From Nannochloropsis salina CCMP1776 (Eukaryota > Sar > Eustigmatophyceae > Eustigmatales > Monodopsidaceae): 64,000 bases of DNA. A program made the translations under genes and the position numbers. The notes beneath the pieces were generated by a model that had not been told where the DNA came from, did not search any database, and worked only from the letters and a program-made list of their open reading frames with translations. Where the stretch lies: assembly GCA_004565275.1 (NCBI GenBank), contig SDOX01000002.1, forward strand, positions 752,884 through 816,883, read 5' to 3'. This document shows, in pieces, positions 32,171 through 43,448 of the stretch (positions are counted from its first letter, which is position 1; each line of letters opens with the position of its first letter).

Positions 32171-33364
32171 ATGGGCGGTGGAACGTTCTTGCGGTGTCAC
32201 GTCCCGGCGGTCACACTTGCTGTCAGCCTCCTTTTGCAAATTGAAGCTTTTCCGCTGTCGACGGCACGGGCTGGCTCAGGTAAACACGACCACTTTGTCG
32301 CACTACCCTTTATGTTATTGTTCAATATGATAAAGTCAACGTTATACGACCGATTGTTTTTTGCTTCCTTTCTCCTTTCAGTCTTCAAAGGACCACGGCT
32401 TCGGCTAAAGCGCCTCCTCGTCTCTGGTGCACCTGTGGCTGCCCCCGTCACGGCCACGGCCGCCAGTGTCGCGCCTGATTTGGAATTTGGCAAAAGCGGT
32501 ATAGAAGAAGGCGATGTAGACGTGGAGTGGTTCGAAGCCCTGCAAGCTTATGGGAGGGATTCGAGGCCTTCCGACCCCCTCTTGAAGCTGCTGGCGGGCG
32601 TCTCATCGTGGAGACAATTCGAGACACGAGTGGAGAACGAGTGGGTGACTGATCGAGTGGAGTGTGAGGAGGATCGAGACCGACTGAAAATGAAGCTTGG
32701 AGATTTCATGGACGCCCTGCAGGAGTACGTGCACGCGCACACGCTTTTCACCCAGGTGCTGTCTCCCACGGCCAACGGCTGCGATGGCATGTTTTTGGAA
32801 CGCGTGCGCTTCGAAGCCTTCGAGTCTGCGCAATCAACGATTCGTCGCAAGCAAGAAGGGTACCTGGCTGCGCACGTCCGGTTTTGGGCGGACTTGGCGG
32901 CGGTCTTGCGGTCGCAAGAAGACATTCCCCAGGGCGGCGTTGCTCAACTGGACCAGGCAATAGCCTTGCCGGCACCGTACGGACAGGGGGACTCGGGTAT
33001 TGTCTCCCTGCCTCCTCCCTCTCTCTTTCCGTGGGCCCTGGATGAGGTAGGGGGTGGGGTAGAGGATCAGGTGGGCGCCGTACTACTTTTGAAAGCCGCG
33101 GTGCTTCCGGCCCTGGAGACGGCCAAGAGGGAGAGGAGCGAGGAGTCATTCTCCAGGTACGCGAAGCTGTGGGGCAGGCTATGGCGGAAGGCGGGCACGT
33201 GGTTCGGGGCCGACACCGAATCCTCCGCGTTCCTGGAGGAGCTGTACCGGAGTACGGGAGGGAGGGTAGCAATGAATGACGACCCGAGCCGCACCGGATT
33301 GTCGCTGGCGGGGGTGGGGCCCGTGGAAAGGAGGGGCATGGAGGACGCGTGGTTGCAGGAGTGA
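32171..33364 (+). CDS. Unknown protein with plastid bipartite presequence
   Basis: Exons 32171-32279 and 32382-33364 give 363 aa. A signal peptide (VPAVTLAVSLLLQIEA|FPLS) followed by Phe and a Ser/Arg/Ala stretch is a typical heterokont plastid presequence. No known domain is recognised. The mature protein is helical and acidic, with segments such as RDRLKMKLGDFMDALQEYV, LERVRFEAFESAQSTIRRK and AAHVRFWADLAAVL, and a Gly/Ser-rich C-terminal ~40 residues. The 102-nt intron has good GT and TTTCAG ends and a T-rich interior. It has no in-frame stop and is a multiple of three, so retention would insert 34 hydrophobic residues. I prefer the spliced form. Confidence 0.6.
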   Translation: MGGGTFLRCHVPAVTLAVSLLLQIEAFPLSTARAGSGKHDHFVALPFMLLFNMIKSTLYDRLFFASFLLSVFKGPRLRLKRLLVSGAPVAAPVTATAASVAPDLEFGKSGIEEGDVDVEWFEALQAYGRDSRPSDPLLKLLAGVSSWRQFETRVENEWVTDRVECEEDRDRLKMKLGDFMDALQEYVHAHTLFTQVLSPTANGCDGMFLERVRFEAFESAQSTIRRKQEGYLAAHVRFWADLAAVLRSQEDIPQGGVAQLDQAIALPAPYGQGDSGIVSLPPPSLFPWALDEVGGGVEDQVGAVLLLKAAVLPALETAKRERSEESFSRYAKLWGRLWRKAGTWFGADTESSAFLEELYRSTGGRVAMNDDPSRTGLSLAGVGPVERRGMEDAWLQE

Positions 33365-33682
33365 GGGGCAGGGAGGGAAGGTAGGGGGGGCATGGGGGGT
33401 GACATGCGTGAAAAATATTGTTTCGAGGCGTGTCCCACCACAAAGCAATTAACAAAGAAGGACGACGCCTTCTCCGTCATACAGTCATCGGCGGCCTGTC
33501 TCAGGATCGGCAAATTCAAACGGGTACGAGGCCGCATAATCGCGAGGGTGCCACGGCATGTGCGAGGCCTGGCTTTTTATTTCTTTGACCGCCACTCGGG
33601 CATGGGGTCCGGTCCAGCTAGACGAGATTTCACATGCCTCCCTACTCCGACGCGCGCGCCATGCACCCCCCAAATCTGTCCG
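33365..33682. other. Convergent intergenic region
   Basis: These 318 bp lie between two facing 3' ends. No gene is supported. Confidence 0.5.
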
Positions 33683-34838
33683 TTAACCAGCCTCTGCGGG
33701 GGTTTTTGCATCGATGGACAGCGCGTGGATCTGCTGCATCTCTGCCGCCAGCACCGTGTACACCAGCTTGTGCCGCTGGACGAGGCTCAGGCCTTCGAAG
33801 CAGTCGGCGACGATCCGCAGGCTGAAATGGCTCTCTCCCCCGAGGCCTTTAGCGCCTGCGTGGCCCGCGTGCTGTGCTGAATCGTCCTGCATCTCCAGAC
33901 GCTTCGGCTTCAGGAAATTGATCAGTTTCTTCATACAGCTGCTGTAGACAGGTCGGGCAATGTCCTCCTGGAATTCCACGGCCGGCTCCTCCTGCCCCGC
34001 GCCCTCGCCCTTCGACTCAGCCTCCACAGCCTTGCGCTTGAGCATGGCCAACATGTTCAGAAACCCGTTGTTGCGCCTGCATGCGAGTTGGGTGGGGAAT
34101 AAATTGAGAAGCGACCGAGTCCAAGCTACGAGCAAGGCCGCCGGGAGAAAGGCCGGGCCGTGGTCCTTGGGAGAGGCAAGACACGCAGGTCCTCGCGCCT
34201 TTGTCGCTCTCTCCTTATCCCGATCAACAGTTCTTAATGTACTCATGGATTTCGACAAAGATGCCGACAGCCAGCACCTCCACCTTACATCTAACTCACC
34301 CGGGGGTCAAGCTCGCTGCAATACCCGCATACTTGATAAATTCTGGTTTCACTGCTTGGATCTCTTCAGCACTGCAGCCAGACATCCCCTCAATCAGCAG
34401 AGCCACCAAGCCCTTTGTCAATTGTGCGTCTGAGTCTCCTTCGAAATAGACTTTTCCGTCTTGCATGAAGGCGTGCACGTACACCGTAGACAGGCATCCC
34501 GGGACCTTATTTTCGGGCAGCTTCCGAAAATCCTTCATGGGCTTCATAGAAGAGGCCAACGCCAGCAAATTCTGTACACGCGTACGTTCGTCCATGAGCT
34601 GGAAGGCGCGTGAGACCTCGAAAAGGCGGGGGGTCAGGCCCAGGCTGCTCTCGTCGATGTCAGTGGAGGACATGTACGTCGTCGTCTTGGCCCCCTCTGT
34701 CCTTTGCGACGAAGTTGGCACACGCAACTGATGTCTGTGGCCCACCAAAAAGCCTTTTACTAGAGAGATCGAGATGAAAAGGAGTAGAACTGCCTGCGCG
34801 GTGCCCATTTTATCCTTTCCTGTAGAGGATAGCCGCAT
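33683..34838 (-). CDS. SUFE1: Plastid SufE-BolA fusion, sulfur acceptor for cysteine desulfurase
   Basis: Exons 34300-34838 and 33683-34076 join in phase to 310 aa. The N-terminus has a signal peptide ending VKG|FLVG, then a transit-like stretch. The SufE domain (about 70-205) includes KVPGCLSTVYV with the sulfur-accepting Cys115, GLVALLIEGMSGCSAEEI and LTPGRNNGFLNML. A charged linker leads to a BolA domain (about 225-305): MKKLINFLKPKRLEMQDDS, HFSLRIVADCFEGLSLVQRH and LVYTVLAAEMQQIHALSI. This is the plant CpSufE/SUFE1 layout: SufE activates the NFS2 desulfurase for Fe-S cluster assembly, and BolA modulates it through glutaredoxin. A second ATG at 34808 would give a cleaner signal peptide start. 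It is divergent from DUF2854. Confidence 0.9.
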
Positions 34839-35217
34839 TTTGTTCCAAGGATAAAAAGCGGGCCGGGGGGGGGGAGCACACGACCGACCTAATTACGGGT
34901 GACGATTAAAATACAGGATGAAGTAAGTAAAATGAGAGCAAAGCATGTTTCAGATTGTACAGTCGGATAAGGAGATCGGGGAGGGTGCGGTCGCGAGTGC
35001 ACTTTTGTCGTGGTGTTGTCGACTCGCTTTATGTGAGAGAATGGCCTCTGTCACAGAGAGCAAAGGGAGCTGAGATCCGGCGCTTCCGAACCAGGACGTG
35101 AGTGCTTAAGCCTGCTAACACGTTCCAAAGGCCTTGGGGTCCATGATTTATGTGCATCATTTTAATCCCACACGTGATGCTTATTTTCTTTCGGAATTTG
35201 GTCCGCGCAGCGCAATC
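34839..35217. other. Divergent intergenic region (SUFE1 / DUF2854)
   Basis: These 379 bp lie between two head-to-head plastid-protein genes and contain a G-run near 34865. No gene was seen. Confidence 0.5.
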
Positions 35218-36903
35218 ATGTCCACGATGCGGCTTGCTTTCGCTCTTGGCCTTCTCTGCGTCATTTCGACCATCACGAATGCCTTTGTCATTCCTGCAGC
35301 CAAGTCTTCAAGCCTTGTCAATAGGCAATACCACGCTCGTTACGGGCAGCAGCGTGGCATCATTCATTTGGATAAGCTGGCTAAGACCAGGTAAGGCTTG
35401 TTACGAATGAGGACGTGGCATGTATGACGTTGACGGGGTCAGACCATCTCCATTTGCCAGGGGAAAGAAGGATGTAAGATTGCATAGTAGGAGGAGAATG
35501 TTGCGCCTGTATATTGGCTCCAACACACGAGGCTATGTCGGCCAGCTCTCTATGGAGGTAACACTAACACCTTGTGTACGGAGAACGTCGTCGATAAGTC
35601 CTTCATGGGACGTTAGTTAAATCGGCGCATCGGATGGTACATAAACGAGATTGGGGAAAGAGGAGCAGTTGCGGCGATGTTTGAGTGTCTATGCCGTTTG
35701 AAAGTTATGTCTGCCACACATTTGTCGTCTGAGAAGAAGATGGGGGCATGTCTCAACCAAGCGCCCAGGTCTAACCTTCGGATTACCCACCATCCTCACA
35801 GAGCCTTGACAGTATTACGCGAGTCTCAGCAAGGAGGTGATAACATGGTTGGTACCGATGTACCTTTTGAGCTGCGTGGGTTTTCCTTGGCAACTGTCGC
35901 ATTGGGAGTTGGTGCCCTTATCACTATTGGAAGTCTGGCAGAGGTAGGTGCTTCGCAGGTTGACATAAACCTCCATGTGATGGCAGGATTCAAGGGCACT
36001 TCCGCAAGCATTGAAAGTGAAGATGCTCCATCTGCAGAAACTTCTCCTCACACGCCGTATCTTTGCAATACGTACACACGCATCAGTACCTGATCAGCTC
36101 GGGGTCCGAGGGGTTGTCGGGCGTCGGCTTCGTTTACGGCATTCCTATCCTTCTCATCGGGCTTTCGTTGCAATACGCCCAGCTAAATCCTGTTCCTGTC
36201 CAGGTACGTCTTTTTTGCGACCATGATCTGGGATGGCTCAAACAGAAGACAAGTCACGTCAGAGCTAAGGTCTGCCTCTCCCGGTCACTCTTTCTCGGTC
36301 ACCGACTCTGTACCGCAAAGTCTATGGATGCGGCGGTACCCCATCCCTATATTTATGAGAGACTAGACTTGTTTATTTGCTTGCTGAGTCTAACGCGCGT
36401 CACGAAATATTTCTTATTCCGTATTGTATTCTCTTTTCCTCTCTTCCTGGAAAATTCCTTGCCTCTAGTCGACTCCGGAAGCCGACCGACTATTTGAACA
36501 GAAATCGACGCCTACGATCCAGAAAATCAAAAAGGACGTGACCCGGCATCGTTACGGGGATGACGCGCACCTTGACACGACGGTGCAGGCCCTTGGCTTG
36601 GTAATGCCCAACAAGGAGTTCCCTCAGCTCCAATACCTGACACAGGGCGTGGAGAACGGCGAGCTCGCGTTTACCATGGTCTTCAAGAGCGACGACACAC
36701 CTTACCGTCTGTGGGTGGAGCCCGAGCGCATTTCTCGCTACGAGACCTTTTTCGGGCCCGGAGTGTGGGCCACGGTGGAAAAAGTGGACGCGGAGCGCCG
36801 ACTCGTGGCCATCAAGCTCGTGACAGGAGAGCGGCCGGCGTCTGCACAAGCGTCCCGACCAGAAGGCGAGAGCGCTGCTCCCGCTGAGCCCGCCTCAGCT
36901 TAA
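35218..36903 (+). CDS. DUF2854-family thylakoid/plastid membrane protein
   Basis: Four exons (35218-35390, 35802-35943, 36087-36203, 36469-36903) join in phase to 288 aa. The start encodes a signal peptide ending TNA|FVIP, a plastid bipartite signal. Two hydrophobic helices follow (LATVALGVGALITIGSLA and VYGIPILLIGLSLQYAQLNP), then a soluble part with KKDVTRHRYGDDAHLDTTVQ and a C-terminal beta-rich region (YETFFGPGVWATVEKV). This layout matches the DUF2854 family of cyanobacteria and chloroplasts, conserved but without a defined biochemical role. The first intron (411 nt) is long for this window; a further small exon inside it cannot be excluded, although phase and sequence join well without one. 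Confidence 0.8.
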
Positions 36904-37797
36904 GTGGGCCTAGCCTGAAGGGCAGCAGGAGGACACTGCTGCCCAGAAACGTCTTTGACCGTGGCATTGACTCGTTTTTCTGCCGTGGCCCTTAGTCCAG
37001 CACTTCCGTTTCTTTTCCCACACCGGGCCATGTACGAACGTTGTCTGATTAGTGTGGTAAGTGAGCTTATCAAAGGGCGTATGAGTGCAGCGTGGCTTTC
37101 GGTAGCCTGGTAGCTTTGTCGCTGCCAATCGACGTCATGTGTGAGATAGAATCGCACGAAAGGGGAAGAATACAAAGTGCCCTTATGCAGCAGCGCGAGT
37201 GTGCGAGTGGTCACACCTTTCGGTAGTTCTCATTGCAATCAGAATCCTTCGTCGGAAAAAAAGGATTCATGGAAAAAAAACAGGCAACGAAAGAGTTAAT
37301 CCGATCAAAACTTGTCCAGTACGTGTCGTGCTTTGTTTCATTTCTTATGCCTCTTCTCGTCGCGAAGATTCCCTGGTGGAGAATGATGAATGCATGGTCC
37401 TTGTCGACGTGTGACCCACGATGAGACTGAATGTACCGTATCATACTAATTTTTTACTGCCAACTCCCTTTAATTCTTTCTGACCGTTTTTCGGCCAACA
37501 CCGCCGCCAGCGGAGGACACTTCTCGGTCTGGTTGACATTCGCACACGGTCTCATTATAACTCTGATGTCATTCATGCCTCTCATGCAATGGTACTTTTT
37601 TTTAGTGCTTTTCTGTACATTGCGCCAGTCTTTTGCCAGGTTTATCCAATCACGCGACTGACCCTACTTACACTTTGTAACATTTCCTCCTCCCTTACGC
37701 CTTCCCTAACTCGCCCCGGAAAGCTTACTCCTTACTTCGCGCCTTATCAAGCTGTTCGCTTCCGCCAGCGCGGTTGCCTTTTTTGCTGTTCCTACGA
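36904..37797. other. Convergent intergenic region
   Basis: Two 3' ends face each other over 894 bp. The stretch is AT-rich with short A and T runs. Short open frames exist, but none has a recognisable motif or splice support. Confidence 0.5.
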
Positions 37798-39520
37798 CTA
37801 TAGACTAACAGTTCCGACCTCGTCGCTCACTATATCTATCTGGTACAAGCTCGGCCTCCCTGGTGCCAACCCCCCGCCAGCCTCTTCACGTCGCCGTTGC
37901 TGTTTCTGCTGTAAGAGGATGGGAACAGCCTTTGACGGAGCTAGAAGCCGCGTCGAGGCACTGATGCCGTTGTTGGTGCCGTCAGGGTGCGGGGCACGGT
38001 TCAGCTGGACGTCTATGCTACCCCGGCGCCGAGGGGGCTCGACGCGTATCGGCGTGTAGCCAGGCGTGGAGGGATCGGAGTCGGCCCGCTCCCGCAGATA
38101 CATGACCGACCCCGCCGCAAATTGTATGGGCAAGCGTTTTCGCTGCTTTTTGCGCCGGTCAACAAGGTCGTCCCAGGCACTATAGAGAAGAAAACCGACC
38201 AGGACCACGGCCAGCGCCACAGCGTCGAAGGGGTTGAAGGGCTCGGTGTCCTCACCCATGATCCACGTCATGCTGAAGGCGAAGTTGGTCACAGGCAAAG
38301 CCAAGGCGGCGGAAATGACCAGGAGGGTTGCCCCTCCGTGTTTGGTGATGAGCAACTGAAGGACGTTGAATAGGAAGTTAATCAAGACGTACATCCACAT
38401 AGTCAAGAAAGCGTCCTTGCAGTCGTCGCCGGGCAGGGTGTTGATACCTCGGAAACACTTAAAACCAAGTGTGAACTGCTGAGGGATTTCACGGAGAGGC
38501 ATGCCGCCAAATATAGGGACTTGAAGCGCAGGCAAGAAGGCGAAACCAAAGAGGACTTGGATGGCCGAGACAAAGGTTGTCAAGTAGTAGAGGTCGACGT
38601 GAAATTGCGCAAAACCCCATTCTTTGTAGACGTTCGAGAACGCGCCCGGTAAGATGCTGGAGAAGAAAAGAAGGACGCCAGTAAGCGTGGTCGTCGGCGG
38701 TCCTTCACCGCTACCACTGCCTGCGCGGGCCCCTTTTCCGGCCAAAAACGAAGGAACTATGGCTATCCCAGCGCCAATGAAAATGGTCAACGCGCCAAGA
38801 GTCTGCGCGCCCGTGAAGCGCTGACCGAGGCAGAGAAAGGAGAGTGCCAGTGTCATGGGAATTATCACCTGGTTGAGAAGGGTCTGCACGGCGCCGGCAG
38901 TGTACGCGCCTCCCATGGTGGACAGGATGGAGCCGGTCGCGTCCAGGAAACCCATGAAGCAGAGCACGCTGAGGGGAAGGTCCTGCTTGTGCCACCAGTG
39001 GGCCCCATATCGCACCCGCTTATGAAGCACGACTAGAGCCGCCAGCAGGACATAGAGAAATACATTAAACTGGTTTCCGAAAAACTCAAAGTTGGGGCGA
39101 TATGCATTGAGCATCTTTTTGAACCATACAGCGTTAGCGGCAGCGGTGAAGGTCGAGGCTGTAAATATTGAAAGCACGGATACGACATGTGTACTATTAG
39201 TACTTGTCAGGTGAGAATGAAGGACGCCGACAAAAAACACGCGTGGAAGAGAAACCCCCTCCCAGAGAAAACAATATGGCGGAGATGATGCGCCGGGCAT
39301 GTCTGACCCCCGACCTACCGAAAACATAGATTGCTAGTTTCACTGCTTTGCTTGTCTTCTTCGCCGCGGTTTCAGGTTCCGGCGGTGGTGGAGGCGGGAG
39401 TTTAGAGAGTAGGAATGATGGTCGACGAATGGGAGTCGTTCCCGCGGTGTTGGCGGTGCTCGACGACGTCCCGGCTGAGGTCGAGATGGCAGGTCGCAAA
39501 GGCGTTTCCTCGTCCGCCAT
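37798..39520 (-). CDS. CRT-like transporter (chloroquine-resistance-transporter/CLT family)
   Basis: Exons 39319-39520 and 37798-39158 join in phase (VF|A, GTAGGT...TTTACAG) to 520 aa. After a ~65-residue Pro-rich cytosolic N-terminus come about ten transmembrane helices of the drug/metabolite transporter superfamily: STFTAAANAVWFKKMLN, NVFLYVLLAALVVLHKR, LCFMGFLDATGSILSTMGG (the CRT-type second helix), GALTIFIGAGIAIVPSFLAG, LFFSSILPGAFSNVYKEW, and a C-terminal pair. A Cys-containing lumenal loop (FKCFRGINTLPGDDCKDAF) matches the CRT hallmark loop between TM7 and TM8. In plants and apicomplexans these proteins move glutathione, peptides or amino acids out of plastids or the vacuole. No signal peptide is present, so a vacuolar membrane is likelier than the plastid. 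The C-terminal ~100 residues are hydrophilic. Confidence 0.83.
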
Positions 39521-40463
39521 GACCAGGGAGCAACAAGATGGACTGTCAGCCTGCCTTGTTGTGATGGACCCAAAACATATCGTCAATGCTCGGCTTTGTA
39601 CACGTGAAAGCAGGTGCAGGAGCGAGGGCAAAGATGAGGCTCGCAGAATGATCGTCTGAAAATCCTATTTCTTGGCAATAACTCACACCTTCCAACGCCA
39701 AAATCAGTAATAACTTCCCTTCCCATTCTTCTATCCAATTAAGGTGAGGAAGTAAGTCATCATGGCCGCGCATTCTCTGTGAGCAACAATACGCGCCGAC
39801 ACGAGAAGGGGGTGTTTTTGCGGCGGCGTTTGTCAAGAGTAAAAATTTAAAAAACAAAGCAGACAGGTAACAAGTAAATGACAACCACCCACACTGCTAT
39901 CACATAAGACCTTTTCATCAAAATCTGAACAGTCTCCGAATCTGTCTTGCTCAACAACTTCATTTCAAGCACATAGCAGAGTGCCATCACGTCGGTGATC
40001 AGGAGTCAAGGTCCGCGTTTAAATGGCGACTCGTGATGCAGACGGAATTGCTACAGTCTTTCCTCAGCAATCTCAATGCTCATGTTCCACAGTCGACTGC
40101 ATCTGACGTTGCCCTTCTCGTATTGTGTATCGCATTTATGCGATGCAAGCGAGTGGCTGCTGCTAGCCAGTAGAGGGAACACGAGTACGTTGCTGCCCTG
40201 CTAAAGGAAGCAGTCAACCTCCCCAGCCTGGTTCCCGCTGTAAACCTTCCTTTTCCAAAGACAGATGGAGACACGGGGAAAAGACCGCACATCAGCTCCT
40301 GACAAGATATTTTAATATCAGTCCTTATTAAAGGTGGGTTATGATGACATCTTTATGTAGAAGTGTTGCATAAAATGTAAAAGTGAAGGCACGACTGAGC
40401 GGAGCGATGATTCCAGATATAATCGACATAGTGTATTTCAGGTTCTCTACATCCGCGCTTTTT
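39521..40463. other. Intergenic region
   Basis: These 943 bp lie between the CRT-like start and the stop of the next minus-strand gene. They are AT-rich around 39850-40400. Open frames present lack recognisable features. Confidence 0.5.
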
Positions 40464-41613
40464 TTACTTGCATGTGGTGGATGTACTAAGCTTGCGCTTG
40501 TTGGCAATTTTGACTCCTGAATTGTCAGAGGAAATTTCCGGCATGTCGCAGGTCATCGCTCTTTCAGGATGGATATTTGTCTCAGTACGCTTTGCCTCGA
40601 TCATTTGCATTAATGGTGCTTCGAGTAGAATTAGCGCATCTTGCCAGATCCCCTCAACCAGCCTTTCTGCAAGCTCCCCCCCTCTGCACAATTTTTCTTT
40701 TTCATTTTCAAATGGATCATGGAACTTTTGAACGTCTTGTATCATGTCGTGAGATGCATGTATTTGAGTTTCCTGCTGTTTGCTACGGTGTTGCCCTTCT
40801 TTACGACAATCAACGGTTCGGGTACTCTTGTCCTCTCTGCTGCAATGGCTGTGGTTGTACGTGAGGACTTTATGAGAGAGTCGAATATCCAAACTTCATC
40901 AACTTATATCTCATTGCAGAAGGGGAAGAAAATAGAAGCACGTAGCACACGTCTTACACAGCCAAAACTTCCTCCTGAGCCTCCACTGATTGTTGACATG
41001 ATCTTGTATACAACCCGGCAGGATCTTTGCTTTCGACCCGACTGTACACAGATCGGTAGTCGTAAAAGTCCGTGTGATCATTCCCAATCTCGTCTCGCTG
41101 CTTTTGCTCTTTCGCCGAAAGGAATTTAGGAAAGGAGTGCATGGAACAAGGAGGCTCTTCCGATCCTGTTACTCGCGAATGCGGCGACACGGTATATCCT
41201 GTACCCTCTGCCTCTGTGTCAAGCTTGGGTTGATGAGCTGGAAGACTAGTGCACACTGACTTGCCCAGCGCCCTGACCTGGACGAACGCGGAAGACCACT
41301 CCCTGACAAAGTTGAGATTTCCTTCCAGAGCTCTTAATTTTGCCTCCTCTTCTTGCCGGTGATGCATGGTCCAGAATTGAGCTTCCGGGTCATTCGGATG
41401 TAGATCCTGCACTGCCAAACCTTTGGATTGATCTTTCTTGGCTGCTGTAGAAGCATTATCGCTGCCGGAGGCATACAGAGACTCCTCCGCTTTGAGTAGT
41501 TCTGCCCAAACTAGATCTTCTAACTTTCGCTCCACCGCTGCAAATGGATCGACCCCGTCGTCTCCATCTCTTCCGTCCTGCCTTTGACTCGCAGTCTCCT
41601 TCTCCCAAACCAT
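40464..41613 (-). CDS. Unknown hydrophilic protein
   Basis: Exons 40958-41613 and 40464-40839 join in phase (GT|C AGA; donor GTAAGA, acceptor TTGCAG) to 343 aa. No domain was recognised. The N-terminal half contains a helical, acidic segment (DPFAAVERKLEDLVWAELLK, then AQFWTMHHRQEEEAKLRALE) that could pack as a coiled coil. A Tyr/Asp-rich stretch (DFYDYRSVYSRVES) follows. The C-terminal half is charged and mostly disordered, with a likely helix KLCRGGELAERLVEGIWQDA. There is no signal peptide or membrane segment. The start is the ATG at 41613, 283 bp from the divergent TOM1-like gene. Confidence 0.5.
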
Positions 41614-41896
41614 GTTCCCGGCTGACCAGCTTGCACACTTTTGGCGGACTTCTTAGATGGCTATTTTTTTGCAAGCATGCAAGGCAACTTCACGACACCT
41701 TTTGTCGCCTATTAAGTGAGTGCCTGGTTTGTAAATATGTTTAAGGAAGGCGTTATAGTGTGACAGTAGCGATGCACGTGAGACCCGGACAGCGCTAGAG
41801 TAGTGCCGGGGGGGGTGAAGACTCGCTCGTGACGTTGGCTCCCTCGGCGAGACCCGTTCCTGCTTCCATTTCATCGAGGATAAGTAAGAAGTCGAC

Positions 41897-43448
41897 ATGA
41901 TGGTCTTTCGTGATCATGGGGCTTTATATCTGCGCCATAGCATTCTCACGATGCGTATCAACGGAGTGCTTTATAGCGTCTGTTCCTTGTATAAAGGGGC
42001 TTCGCTGAAGCCTGACTATGATGGAACCTCACGGCTGTCTCACTATCACCTGCCAGTGCCTCCTCCTACTCTGTTGCCTTTGATAAAGCACTCGGCAATG
42101 AGGGAATGGCTGCTGCTACCAGATGCAGCGCTTTTCCTTGGAATTGCTGGCCTTTGCTTTTTAGAAATATTTCGGTCGAAAGAAGACTCCGATATGGCCA
42201 CTACAAGCGCCGGCATGGAGATGCGTCGGCGCATCCAGCTTCTGCTACTAGTTGCCAATTTGACAAGGTATGGCCGACGCCATGGACTTTTCAGGGAGTT
42301 GAGATCCGGGATGTGTGATAAACATCAGTGCGGGATGCGACTGGTGCTTGGAAGCATGGAATAGCGCGCCCCGCACGCTTTCTCCTTGTTCTTCCTTGGG
42401 CCGGCTGAGACATCCTTACCTCCTCGCTTTTTTCTCTTTCTACATTTCTAGATCTGTATGCTTACTTGTCGAGACCGCGCTTTTCGAAGCACACAATTGT
42501 CCCAGCCTCTGGACGTGTGCCGTGGTGCGCTGTGTGCCCGACCTACTGTTCCTCACCACCTACAGCCTCCTCCTCCTCTTCTGGGCTCAGCTGGGTCGCA
42601 CCGCCAGAGGCGCACCTTGTCCCAGGCTCAATCTTATGTTCAGTGTGGGCAACGGCACGTTATACGCAGGCTTTCTTCTCATTGTCGCCATGGCAGCGGG
42701 AGACGTGCTGTCGCACGGCGAGGCCCTCCAATCCTTCTTCATGCTCCTGGGTCTGTCCTACCTGCTTTCCTTCCTCTTCGTCCTCAAGTTTGCGCACCAA
42801 TTCTCCCGCATGGCTCTTCCTTATCTCCTTCGCCGGCGAGTACTAGCGCTCTCTCTCTTGTGCGGGGCGGTGTTTCTCGTACACATGATATACTATCTGA
42901 GTGTCGGCACGGGCTTGCTCGCCTCCTGGCTCGCCAGGTCAGGGTATCCTCCCCGCCCGGAAGCTTACATTTTCGACGCAATCCTGTACCTGCTTCAGGA
43001 GCTCCTTCCCTCTCTCGCCATCCTGGCGGTCTTGAACCGGCGGAGGGGCCAGCTCCCTCCTCCTCTCGCCTCGGCCTATCCCTACCTGGGGGCGGGGCCC
43101 TATACCAAGATTGGCAGCGGCGATCATGCACACGGGTCAGGATTGGGGCCTGGGAGCAATGGCTTGGGAGGGGGAAGTCAGTCGGCGGCGCTTGCAAGTG
43201 CTTTCTACAGGCACAATGGGCCTAGGAAGGGAGACGGAGGGGGGCAGAGATCGGGCAGGCAGACAACTCACGAGGATCGTCATCACCAGAAACACTTTTG
43301 GATGAATATGGTGGTGAAGGAAGGTCAAGAGGCCCGAGGAGGAAGTGGAATGATGGGGTTGATGGGTATCTACACGCCTCACGAAGCCACGACGACTCCA
43401 TCGATCAGCAGCGAGAGCACGGCCTCAGCATACCAAGCCGTGCCGTAG
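41897..43448 (+). CDS. TOM1/TOM3/THH1-like seven-transmembrane protein
   Basis: Exons 41897-42267 and 42452-43448 join in phase (LTR|SVCLL) to 455 aa. Seven hydrophobic helices can be read: LPDAALFLGIAGLCFLEIF, LLLLVANL-SVCLLVETALF, CVPDLLFLTTYSLLLLFWAQL, NGTLYAGFLLIVAMAAG, FFMLLGLSYLLSFLFVL, LLCGAVFLVHMIYYLSVG and FDAILYLLQELLPSLAILAVL. The last helix with E-LPS matches the THH1/TOM1/TOM3 (DUF1084) family, tonoplast proteins of plants that help tobamovirus replication and relate to GPR137. The host role is unclear. The C-terminal ~120 residues are Gly/Ser/His-rich and cytosolic. An ATG at 42098 (MREWLLLPDAA) lies just before TM1 and is the likelier start; that form has 388 aa. Confidence 0.65.
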
